64,000 nucleotides of DNA, taken from assembly GCA_021613335.1 (NCBI GenBank), contig JAJTWR010000350.1, positions 255,001 to 319,000 on the forward strand. Direction: 5' to 3'. The translations under genes and the position numbers were made by a program. Each line of letters opens with the position of its first letter. Position 1 is the first letter of the stretch. The notes under the pieces were generated by a model. The model was not told the DNA's origin, did not search any database, and saw only the letters and a list, made by a program, of their open reading frames with translations. The DNA comes from Whitmania pigra. Its lineage: Eukaryota > Annelida > Clitellata > Hirudinida > Haemopidae. Positions 51,335 through 61,703 of this stretch are shown piece after piece.

Positions 51335-51415
51335 ATCTTACCTCTGGGAAGCAACGATGGAGCCGCGTTACCTAGGAGAAACAGAAAGACAGGAATTTCC
51401 AGTACTTTCGCTAAG
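51335..51415 (-). promoter_or_regulatory. cGLR-E promoter/exon 1 with kappaB-like site
   Basis: GGAATTTCC at 51392-51400 followed by AGTACTTTCG, as in copy B. The donor CAGAG|GTAAGATT is on the gene strand near 51340. The TGACGTGGC element has decayed to TAACGCGGC. Confidence 0.65.
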
Positions 51416-51899
51416 CGCCAAGCAACAGGTGATTCAGTTATACATTAATTAAAGTTTTATGCGTTAATACACTTTGAACTTTTATAATCTCAGAAAGTTC
51501 TTTACCCATTTACTTTAAAATTGCGTCACAACGTTGCATTAGAAAGCAGGCGTGTTTTTATATAGATTTTATAAAGATATATCATGCCTCTGCCAGGTAA
51601 AAACAACACAGCGCCATCTGTTGGACAAACAACACACACGTGTATACAAAATATGGATTTCATGATAAAACATGAAGAGTTTGGATTTTGTGAGCTGCTG
51701 TATGGACTCATGTACTCAGTTGAGCAAGAAAGAGGATTGTCATGCGCACATATGTTAATCTGCAACATAATCTCTATTTCAAACGAAATCGTCGATTCCC
51801 GCGGGCCGCATGAGACTCTTTTCATGCACTCAAACACGCACAAAGTTTATCGTAATTGTCTCATTTAATGACGAAAATTGCAGTTTCAGCTTTAAAATC

Positions 51900-52160
51900 A
51901 ACAAATGTCTATAAAATAAAATAAAAACAAAACAAGGCTGGGTCAAGGATTCTCTGGCTGTAAGCATGAACACAAATTGTCATTCACTTGAAGATAGTTG
52001 GATACGTTGTTTGTTTGTGAAGTTTAATGAATTGTTTGAGATTGCTTACAAATATCAGTTTTACCCTTGTTGCTTAGCACATAGTGAAAGTACTGGAAAT
52101 TCCTGACTTTCTGTTGCGCCAAGGTGACGTGGCTTCCAAGTCGATGCTTAGACGTAAGGT
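51900..52160 (+). promoter_or_regulatory. Orphan, partly inverted cGLR 5' end
   Basis: 51920-52060 resembles the sequence at 57440-57565 next to copy F, in the same orientation. The promoter block that should follow on the minus strand is instead on the plus strand: GAAAGTACTGGAAATTCC (52086-52103), then GGTGACGTGGC and a GAC|GTAAGG donor at about 52153. No cGLR exon follows; a foldback element begins ten bases later. This is the remnant of a further gene copy with an inverted promoter. Confidence 0.6.
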
Positions 52161-52163
52161 TTT

Positions 52164-52720
52164 GGTAAAACCGTTCGAGACGGACGCACACATTTTAATG
52201 AGATGCTCCACTTTAATGAAGCTCCACCCAAAACAAATTAAGCTCCGCCTAAAATGAGTAAAAGTAAATCTTTGATCCGTAATATTTTTAGGCATATCTC
52301 TTTTTAGGGAAAATCGGTCCGCATTTTTAGGCTCCGAATAGATCCGCTCAAGGGTTAGGGTTAGGATTAGGGGATAGGGTAGGGTTAGGGGTTAGGATTA
52401 AAGGATAGGGTAGGGTTAGGGGTTAGGGTAGGGTTAGGATTAGGGGATAGGGTAGGGTTAGGGGTTAGGATTAGGGGATAGGGTTAGGGTTAGGCAAAGC
52501 GTAAACTTTAAACACTCGATTGTTAATATCAGACGTCAAGTATTTCCAAAATTATAATAAAACTTTATTAGAGACTTCTATGTAAATGACTTAATATATA
52601 TTGCGGATAAAAGATTCACTTTTACTTATTTTAGGCGGAGTTTAATTTGTTTAGGGGTGGAGCTTTATTTTTTCTTAGCATCTCATTAAAATGTGTGCGT
52701 CCGTCTCGAACGGTTTTACC
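52164..52720. mobile_element. Foldback DNA element with telomere-like core
   Basis: Long terminal inverted repeats of about 130 bp begin GGTAAAACCGTTCGAGACGG. The outer 44 bp are identical in both arms and the rest is close. Between the arms are a degenerate TTAGGG-type tract (52353-52494) and about 100 bp of AT-rich DNA. No coding capacity and no clear target-site duplication. The near-identical arms indicate a recent insertion. Confidence 0.8.
52353..52494 (+). repeat. Interstitial telomere-like repeats
   Basis: Variants of TTAGGG (GGGTTAGG, GGATAGGGTAGG, GGGGTTAGGATTA) are arranged in a higher-order unit of about 35 bp repeated roughly four times inside the foldback element. Confidence 0.85.
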
Positions 52721-52739
52721 CCATTTTTTCGCACAATGT

Positions 52740-54050
52740 ACCGAAACACATTACATTACATATACATACTTATGAAATTTATTGAACTCAGACAAATATT
52801 TCGTGCAATTTTCGGGAAAAACTGGAAATACCAAAAGTTATAAGAACAAGAAATACTAGGGAGAATATATTTTCATATTTATTAAAATCCAACCTTCAAA
52901 TTATTATTTACATGAAAGCCAATATTGTATCTTCTATCCTTTCCCAAGTAATTAACTTTGAAATCTATTTTTTAATGAATCCAAGAAAGGTTTCAAATTC
53001 TTTTCATCCAGTTCTTTTCAGGCCTTATTCAAAAGCATCTTTCAACTCCTGAACACTGAAATACTGCTTCCCATTAGAGGGCATGCCCAATTTTGAAAAA
53101 AATGGTAAATCTCTGAAGCCTCATGAAGTTACCTTAACTGATGAAAGTTTTTAGTGCCTTCAGAGGCAATCTGCAGCAAATAAAGCAAAACCATGGAAAA
53201 GGGATGGGGTACCAAAATTCACTAATAGTGAATTGACATCACTTCAACAATCCCCTAAAACGAACATTATATGCACTGGTCCATTGTATGTAGAAGATGC
53301 ATTTTAAAATTATGATACATAAGTGAAAAAATTTAATTTGTTACCACAATCCTTTTAAATATCAAGCAATTCGAAAAGGAAGTAACTAGCAATTTTATTA
53401 AGATTTCATTTCACAATTCCAACTAATAAACGTTAATAAAAATGCTTTCAATAAAATGGGAACAAGTAATAGAGGTCAAAGTACAAGTATTGGAGGCCTA
53501 AATACAAGTACCAAGTATTCCATGTCTAATCATCAGTATTTTAATTATTGAGTAACGACAACACTCCGAACTACAAATTAGAATCATCATTTTAGTATGA
53601 GAAGCATTAATTCAAAAGGATGACAAATTATATAATTTTAGAAGTGTTTAAAAGATATGTGGTTGTATAAACTTATGTAATATTCTCAGGCAACAAAGCA
53701 AGACAATAACTTGATAGATAATTAACAAAGCTTATAATAGTTTCAATTTAAAGTAAATTAATGACAAATTCTTTTATAATAAATCAACAATCTTGAAAAT
53801 ATATTAAAACAGGTTGATGCACCAACACCGATATAATAAGCATGTGTAACTAGAAATAGGTAACTAAATAAAAGCAATCATAATGATTTAGAGCTACTGA
53901 ATGCATATAATTATTTTTAATCCGTCAATTATCATTAGCTAAAAGAATTAAAAAGTCATTAGGCTACCAAACATTATAACAGAACTCATGGGATAAACTA
54001 ATTATTAAAACTTTAAATAGTAAAATCTAAAATAAATAGTAAATTCATAG
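52740..54050. other. Intergenic spacer downstream of copy F
   Basis: No gene recognised. Part of it (53560-53800) is homologous to the 3' flank of copy E at 48430-48600. Confidence 0.5.
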
Positions 54051-54054
54051 TATA

Positions 54055-54262
54055 CAAGGGCGGACAAGGGGGGCTGGGGTCATGGCCCTCCCATCATTTA
54101 GAAAATATAAGAACAAAATTAATTAAACCTATTATAAAATTAAAATTAACAAACAAATTTAAAGATATATTTTAATTTATATTTTTACAAATCATTTCAA
54201 CAATTTAACACTTTTGGCGAAAATTTTATTAGCTGCATCCCTCTCCCAAAATCCGCCCACTT
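54055..54262. mobile_element. Decayed MITE-like insertion next to cGLR-F
   Basis: A ~205-bp segment opens CAAGGGCGGACAAGGGG and closes CCAAAATCCGCCCACTTG, so its ends are short inverted repeats (GGGCGGA/TCCGCCC) of the sort found on hAT-like elements. It is unlike the AT-rich flanks and ends within about 10 bp of the copy-F stop codon. Confidence 0.45.
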
Positions 54263-54270
54263 GTTCCAGT

Positions 54271-57200
54271 TTATGTCAGCCCCCCATCAAAGTGCAAGAA
54301 TATATCAAAAATAACAGTAAAAACTATTAAACAAAGAAGTAAACATACTCCTGAAATAACCATGCTCAACAAATTTCTAAGAAATATATATATATGTCCA
54401 AATATATCTCCAACCTTTGAAATCAATGTGTCATGGGTAATAGACAAATTTTTAACCCCTAAGAAATCATTCATCCTTCTCTTATTTGTAATGAGCCTGT
54501 AAATCTGGTTTCTTAGATTTGTTCTGGCCTCGTCACTCAGCCTGAACTTATTAAAGTTGCGGCCAGAATCTTCATTCAAACATTTATGGATGTAAAGCAA
54601 GACATCAATGAGCCGCTGTCCAGTCTTATCATGTGTCCATTCAAAATCACAGGGAAACTGATCCATCACATCAAAAAAGGCCATCTTTAAATGGTAGCTT
54701 TGCAATCCTGAAAGTTGAGCAGAATGACCTCTCATTGCCTTTAAAGAAATAAAATTCAAAATGATTGATCAAATTTACTGTATTTTTACCTACACAGCAT
54801 GCACATTATGTTCAATTTAACATTCCATGCATCCCCTCTCCACATGCTATATTCATATGCATGTTATGTAAAATTGAATTTACATGAATTTGAACTTACA
54901 ACTTTTCCTATCAACAAAAATTTAAAATATTATTCCTGTAATTTTTTTTATAAAAATAATAATTTGAATTAGTTTATGATCTGTTGAGTCCTGCCAGATT
55001 TGCATAAAGAACTTCCCTTAGATGCATAATGTGGATAAGCAATCATCTCTAAATTATTCAACAAGCTTGAAACTACCTTTGCTAAATTTATATTTTTGAC
55101 ATAAACAAAAAACAGGTTAGCAGTAATGTCAATCATTGCCTTAGCTAATGCACCAGAACTGCCACCCAAGGAAGCACCTTCATCTTCAGACTTTCTTCTG
55201 CTTTCCATCTTCCCTGCTCCAACATGATTCTTTTCCATTCTACAAAGCTGACGACCCATTTGTCAACAATGTTTAAACCACACAAACATCCACACCTTCT
55301 TTTCTTCCTCTGAGAAACCAAAACTTCTGTCTTCTGGAATCTGTATTAAACTTAAGGCATTTGAATGTGCAGCATCAAACAGATCATCAACGCCAGAAAT
55401 GAATGCACGCTGTTTCAGAAGTGGTTTTTGTTCTTTTGAGATTTGACTTCCATTTTAGCAGCTGTTTCTTTATTTTCTCAATGATGAGGTCCATTCATCT
55501 AGTGGGAATTCTTGCCTTGGTCCAGTTCTTGGGTATCACTTTCATGAATGGTTGATTTCTGATGTATGTGAATACAAAAAAAGCAATTCAAGACCTGTCG
55601 ATTTGAAGGTGGCTTTGAACCTGCTAGCCTTTTAGACAAAGCTCCTATGAGCCAAATACCAGAATTGGTACTAGTTGACACAATTGAAGTTTCTATAATA
55701 CTGCTCATCTAATTCAAAGACAAAGACAATGAACATTTGATAATATTGTAACCAGTATTTTTATTAGAGTAAGTGTGTGCCACATAATGTGCGGGGTAGT
55801 CTATTTTCTTGTATCATGGAAAAATCCCAACATAGTTTCGTTATACTGCAATCAACAAAAACTCTGAAGAATAGATAATCATGAATAAAAAATAACAGGA
55901 AACATGTAGAATCAACAATACCAAGCAAAAACATTTTTATAAATTAATTTGTCAGTTAAATACAAGATGTTTTAAAGACAAATACAGTTGCAGAGAACAA
56001 GACAATTAATACACTCTAATAAAACATCTGTTTGGTACCAGCAAAATATTAACATATGTTCATGAGATTTTCCATGCTGCATTTTATTGTCAAAGGGAAC
56101 ACAAAAGAGTTATATTTTAATTTTTTTCCATACATTTCATTGGCACCCCAATGAACATTCTAAATTAGCATTATTTACCAAGAATGTTGTATTATATAAG
56201 TTGTACTTATCATTAATCATCTATTATTTATTTTCTGCTTATTACTTTGCTAACAAGACACACTCATTACTTGAACCAATTATTGTTAATATGAATATGT
56301 GTTCGCTAAATTGTTTGTGGAATAACATTTGAACTAGAAAATACGTCTGTGATTTCAAGTTTTAACTGAAATTAAAGTAAAAAATTTGTGAACTAAACAA
56401 GATTTTGTGTTATAATCAAAACTAATGTAACTATTAAAGAATCACCAATTTTTTAACCCTTACAGTTAAATTAATCTTTTCCAACTTTTGATCATGCATT
56501 TATGTAAAAATATTTTATGTAAAATATATGTTAATCTCACTTTCAAAGTTCTCAAAACAACTTTTCTCTGTCCTGATGCTTTGCACATGGTTTTTTTTTC
56601 ATCAGTTGAGTACGATCTGTACCACATGCCCTGGGCAGATTCATAATCAGATGATTTTGCAATGTAGCAATCAGTATATTTTTCATAGGGATGGGTTCCT
56701 TTCAAATAGAAAGCTGGAGCCAAATCAACTTGGAACCACAATTTGTTAGTGTCTTGATGGTGCACATCCAATTGCACAGCAGGTCCATGACACCTCAACT
56801 TCACGTTATATTTTGTGATAAATTTACACTTTGCCAATGATCCGTAAAACAATTGTTTAACCCTATCTGGTGATATTGTTCCAGAAACTTGAGCCTTATC
56901 CAATATTGACAAATTATGAGATATGCCCTGTCTCAGTTTTAGTTCATGCCAACCATTTTCTGATGCACTTGCAACCAAGCATTCTCCACCTCTGATGATG
57001 AAGTCCAGATCAAACTCAGGACAATCAGCATATGATTTGATGATCTTCACTCCCTCATAAGTACTTCCCTTGTAACTGAAACCCTTGCATTAGAATAATC
57101 CCTGTGCATTCATTTGCTGCCTGATTTCTTCCTGTTGTTAGTTCATAAATTATACTTAAAGATTAAATATGAACTCTGATATAAATCATAACCTTTAATA

Positions 57201-57306
57201 ATTCAAGTTTATCCTTTGCTTCATGACGTGGCCGCCTTACAAATTTGTTGTGATAGTCTATGATCTCTTTGTTGAATTCTTTTGAGGAGTGCCACTCTTG
57301 ATTCAT
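54271..57306 (-). pseudogene. cGAS-like receptor copy F, early nonsense codon, hydrophobic tail
   Basis: Exons 57306-57193 (38 codons, one fewer than the others), 57131-56541 and 54738-54271 keep the family phase. In exon 2 a TGT codon present in E is TAA here (57090-57092), between GLF and CKGF and before the catalytic motifs, so full-length product needs read-through. Otherwise GSTYEG, PEFDLDF, FQVDLAPAF and SYHLKMAFFDVMDQFP are intact and there are no other stops. Exon 3 ends with a long hydrophobic segment (FLRNLLSMVISGVCLLLCLI and on), the counterpart of the copy-E tail. Intron 2 is 1.8 kb and contains unrelated coding-like fragments. It is probably a young pseudogene; an assembly or allele difference at this one base cannot be excluded. 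Confidence 0.8.
55283..55708 (-). other. Coding-like fragments inside cGLR-F intron, possibly repeat-derived
   Basis: Two open segments look exon-like. One is 55708-55636, from MSSIIETSIVSTS to PPSNRQ before a GT, preceded by an acceptor-like TTGAATTAG. The other is about 55450-55297, containing LLKQRAFISGVDDLFDAAH and ALSLIQIPEDRSF. The DDLFD-x-AH-x-x-AL pattern recalls a protein family found in many copies in invertebrate genomes and usually considered mobile-element derived. I recognise it only loosely. A further open frame follows at 55259-54969. A transposed gene fragment is the likeliest reading. Confidence 0.35.
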
Positions 57307-57599
57307 TTTGGAGATGACTCTGTTGCTAAAAGAAATGCTTAGTTTATAATTGTTTCAACTGTTGCATCAAGCCTTGATAATTTGAAAAATATAGAATGCA
57401 ATATAGAATGTAAAAAAATGTATATTAACTAAAAAAAGATAAGGCTGGGTTAAGATTTCTCTGGATGTATGCCTGAGCACAAATTGTCATTCACTTGAAT
57501 GTAGATGGAGGGCTTATATATTTGTGAAGTTTAATAAATTGTTTGAGAATGGCTAAAAATATCAGTTAAATATAGTGCATATAATACAAGCATTTACGT

Positions 57600-57690
57600 T
57601 ACCATGCCTTAAAATCTTACCTCTAAGCCACGTCACTTGAGCGATACAGAAAGTCAGGAATTTCCAGCACTTTCGTTATGCAACGCTGTT
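57600..57690 (-). promoter_or_regulatory. cGLR-F promoter/exon 1 with kappaB-like site
   Basis: GGAATTTCC at 57657-57665 followed by AGCACTTTCG. On the gene strand GTGACGTGGC and a TTAGAG|GTAAGATT donor follow, as in copy B. It seems intact although the gene has a nonsense codon. Confidence 0.65.
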
Positions 57691-57699
57691 TCTATGCAG

Positions 57700-58470
57700 C
57701 AGGTGGTTCAAATATACGAACTAGTTAAAGTTTTGTTTTAATTCATTTTTATTATTATTATTAGAAAATGTTTGTTATTCATCACTGAAATGGAGTAACG
57801 TTGTTTAACATTATCCACAATTAATGACTACTTAATTACTCTAATTAATAAGATAAAAATTCTTATGAAGCACTCCTCGCTTTAATAAACATCATCGTCT
57901 CTAAGAAGGGGTCTTAATTAGCAGCCATCATAAAACCATAAATAATTAATAAGATATTATGATTATTATTATTATAAGGACTAGCTTGTTGTTGTTACTA
58001 TTGTTATTAATCCGACTTATTGCTTGTCTTGATGTGTAAAACCTATTACAAAGTTTGTAAATATTCTTAAATATTAACCATAATAACTATACTATTTTAA
58101 TATAGTTATTATATGTATAGCGTGGCAAGGTAATACTAATCTGCATGAAGCTTTCAAAATTAAATTTCACCCTTTCAAAATAAAAACAATACTTCAGTTC
58201 CATGTGATTTATGTACCCAAAAATTACTTTTTTGTGCATGTCTACCCCTTTCAATTTATCCCTGATATTTTTCTAATCCCCATAATTCGCAAATAATAAC
58301 AATTACATAATTTATTTGGTCAAAATACAGTTCCAGTAAATTAGGAAAGCTTTCAACATCAATAATTATTAAATATTATAAGTTTTAATAACTTTGTTTT
58401 CCTATGTCTTTAGTGTGAAATAAATAGTCACTAATATTCTACCAGTACTGATGTAACATATGAAGAATTT
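57700..58470. repeat. Upstream flank shared with copy B
   Basis: This block is homologous over its length to 43330-44080 upstream of copy B (e.g. TTTTTCTAA-CCCATAATT, AGGAAAGCTTT, CTACCAGTACTGAT). The duplicated unit of the cGLR array therefore includes the upstream intergenic DNA. No gene within. Confidence 0.75.
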
Positions 58471-59002
58471 CAAAGAACTAGAACTGTGACATAAAATTGA
58501 TAAATTGAAAAAATAAATAGATATCTTTTAATGTTTCAGATCATCAATGATTCAACTGATAGCTATAATTACATCCAGCAGTTTGCAAAGTTTTAATAAA
58601 CAGAGATGTTCCTTGCATAACAAACAAAAGATGCAACTAAAGTTGAGAAAAAAAGTAAATTACTGTTGACTGACACAAAAAATAAATAAGATAAAAAGGC
58701 AATAAATAGCTTTGATTAATGAAAGCCAGGATCAAAACAAATCCAATTACCGAAACGCACTTCCTCAAACCCGATGCTTCGCTCCGACACTTAAAAGTAC
58801 GCGAAGAAAAACTACTAAAGTTCAGCTCAGCACACGAGTTTATATAATAACGGTATAAAATTGCATTAATTCCAATATTTGCGACACATCGGCCAATTAC
58901 TTTATCGAATGAATACTTAGCAAAGCCACCAGTTTTTGACTTGGAGGTTGCAGACCGTCGGAGGGCAAGTGATGCAAAACTTGAGCGAGCTCATCAAAAA
59001 GA

Positions 59003-61229
59003 TCAAGGAAGGATGAGATGGTCATCGTCGTCGTCCAACATGTCGATGGTTAATTGGGCGTAGCTGTATTCCAATCTACGATTGAGGTGCCTCTCGTAGC
59101 ACTTCTTCACTCCCACCCCGATTAACATGAGCCCTGTGGCCATAACCAGGATGGCTCCAATCACAACTCCAGCAGAAAAGCCATTCTTTGCATCAACTCT
59201 ACTTGAAGATGAGAAGGTGGTTTTGGATCCATCCTGAGGTTCAACCCTGGTCTGGTGGTTTGCAGGGGTGGTGAAATTGTCACATGTTGTGGAAAGGTTC
59301 AGCAATGAAGTCTTCATTACTTGTCCATTCTGAAGTTGGAAGGAACTAGCTTGTACATGTAATAACTATTTTTAGGTTATTTTAACAACATTAACTAAAT
59401 TTGACACATACAAATCTCGGTAAAAGCAATTTCAAGTAGTTAGCCCGTAACAAACTACATAATCATTTAAACATTTATTAATCAGCTGATATCAAAATAA
59501 CTGGTGCAGCTAACAAAGATGCTCTAGTATTTGAATTGGCTTGCTCCATACATTAACTTTGTGACAAGATAAATAGGTGACTAAGTGGTCACACTGATCC
59601 CAATGCAAGCAACAACACAAAACGAAAATCCAAGGAACAGAACGCCAACCAAAGTTGTCTCATTAGAGTTGTTAAATTTCCCATTCTGGCCATAAATGCA
59701 TTCAACAGAAGTGTTGATGATGATCCCAGTTGAATCTTCAACTGTTGTGTTGATGCAATAATTCCACGAACAAGATGATTCAGAGGAGCCTGATTGGAAG
59801 TTAAAATTAGATTCATCCTTATCATCCAATCAAATAAAGAGACCTACTTACATGTAAAATTGTGATGGGAAATGTCTAAAATTGGATGATCCTTGTTACA
59901 AAGATCTTGACTGCAGCAATAAAATGACATCACAGCATCTCCATCACAAATCTGGAGCAACATTTAAAATCAAAAATATTGCAAATGATGTTGGAAATCA
60001 AATAAAAGAATTTAGGTGGTTTTTACACCATCATTCACCCGATGCTCAAATGATGAGCATCCAAAAATATCGACTTTATGAAAGCAACTTCAGAAGAAAT
60101 AACCATTGCCTTCCCTTCTTTCACGATTTGGATTTAGTTGTATTTTTAAGTAAAAAACATTTTCTAAGTTATAAATGAACATCACCAACATACGATGAGA
60201 AGCCCATAAAATGTATTGTATCAACATTAAAATATCTAAAATTCCAAGGAATTGAGCAATAGAAATGATTGTAGACAGACTGAGATATGAACTCCTCAAG
60301 ACACCAAAGCCATAGCTCTGACCACTCAGTTACTGTGCATTATGTCACAATGTTTGAAATGAGGTTTTATCAATAAACAGTAATGTATTAAGATATTGTA
60401 CTAATACTTTATAACCATTAATGAATAAGTATAACTACATGATAACGAATTTTTTCCTGCTTTCCAATGCAATGATGATCTTCATCACATGAGTATCTCC
60501 AATCACCTGATGTTGAATTTTTCAGGATGATACAGTATTCTGTAAAGCTGAAATGAACATTTTTTAATTACTATGATTCAAAAGCAACCACACTGAAATT
60601 TAGTTAATACAACATAAAATCAAGATTTTTCAACATTTTGCTTGCCTCTACAGTCACATCATTTCAATACAGTAATTGTACAAACTTGTCATTAACTTTA
60701 CATGTTGTATTTCCAAATGTATTTTGGTCATCATGACAACTTAATGACTGGCATCTAAAATGGTAACAAACTCACATTAAAAAAATTGTAAAATATTACT
60801 TAATAATAAATGTATTTATAACATCATGAACTGATGCTACAAATTACAAATTCAATTTTGGTTGAATAAGTAAAGCATAAAATCATGCCTAAATTAAATT
60901 TTTGAATCATTCATTGGAAGATAAATGCGTAATAACTGAGAATTTTGAAATGTTTAATATTAAGTGTGTGATGTTCACTGTTTTACATCAACAAGCCTCT
61001 TATTAGCCCGTTTCATAAAAATTCATCGCTTATTTATAAAACATAATTAAACACTCCCAAACACAAACATTGATTATCATACAAATTTCCCAATTAATTT
61101 GTTGAAATCTTCATGAATCTAAGCTTCACAGATCTTTATACAAGAACAAAAAAGGCAGGTTACTTACGTTGCACTAAAAGCGACAGATATTATAAGAGCA
61201 ACGCCACAGATGTTTAGGCTGATTACCAT
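59003..61229 (-). CDS. Type I membrane protein with two Ly6/uPAR-like (three-finger) domains
   Basis: Five exons (61229-61168, 60547-60439, 59951-59852, 59789-59650, 59329-59003) join in phase to 245 aa. Residues 1-20 (MVISLNICGVALIISVAFSA) form a signal peptide. A first cysteine module runs from TEYC to FYCCSQDLCN, whose CCxxDLCN end is the hallmark of LU/three-finger folds. A second, shorter module starts CSSESSCSWNYC and carries several N-glycosylation sites (NTT, NTS, NET, NLS, NFT). A transmembrane helix follows (GVVIGAILVMATGLMLIGVG), then a ~34-residue tail with basic then acidic residues (DDDDDHLILP). LU proteins serve as surface receptors or modulators; this one resembles a receptor ectodomain without a kinase. 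No orthologue recognised. Exon 5 could alternatively belong to a separate gene. Confidence 0.65.
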
Positions 61230-61520
61230 GACTTTTAATGAAGTTCTCCTAAGACTATACAAGCCTAATCCGCATATGCGCGAAACCTCACTGCTGACAA
61301 TGTTTACAAGGGCTTCCAGTGATATGTTAATCATAAATCGTTGCAAATGAACCGGTATAACAAGATCGTTTTTATTTATACCTAAATAAATAATTATCGA
61401 TGCAGTAATACCAACTTAACGAGTGCCTATCGATCTAGCCCATTTCGTGACCATCATAATTCTGCTTCGACCTAATCACCAGCGGCGGTTGGAAAAGTGA
61501 CGAACATAAGCCAACTCGAA

Positions 61521-61703
61521 ATGACTTCGTCGGCTAAGAAGAGATTTTCAAATAACAAAAGCCATCACCGACTGAAATCACTTCTACCTCATAATTCACA
61601 AACCTTAACGAACAATTACCGAACTTTTAAATCTAAAACCGAGGTCGGACCCCCTAACCCAAACAGTCTCCAAAATACCACGCCCAAGCTTTGCTCGAAA
61701 TAG
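61521..61703 (+). CDS. Small basic ORF, unassigned
   Basis: A 60-codon ORF starting MTSSAKKRFSNNKSHHRLKS, divergent from the LU gene (292 bp between start codons). It is rich in Lys/Ser/Asn, with no membrane segment or known domain. Its location in a less AT-rich promoter-like region and normal codon composition make it possible, but there is no homology support. Confidence 0.25.
   Translation: MTSSAKKRFSNNKSHHRLKSLLPHNSQTLTNNYRTFKSKTEVGPPNPNSLQNTTPKLCSK

Noticed and set aside
51584..51868. 94-codon plus-strand ORF MPLPGKNNTAPSVGQ
   Set aside because: Open on both strands, lies in spacer DNA with a repeat-like GCGCCATCTGTTGG motif; no coding signature.
52353..52494. A chromosome end or telomere
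   Set aside because: The repeats are degenerate, only ~140 bp, and enclosed between inverted arms with genes on both sides.
43215..57690. CRISPR-like or other spaced repeat array
   Set aside because: The repeated blocks are kilobases apart and are explained as promoters of duplicated genes in a eukaryotic genome.
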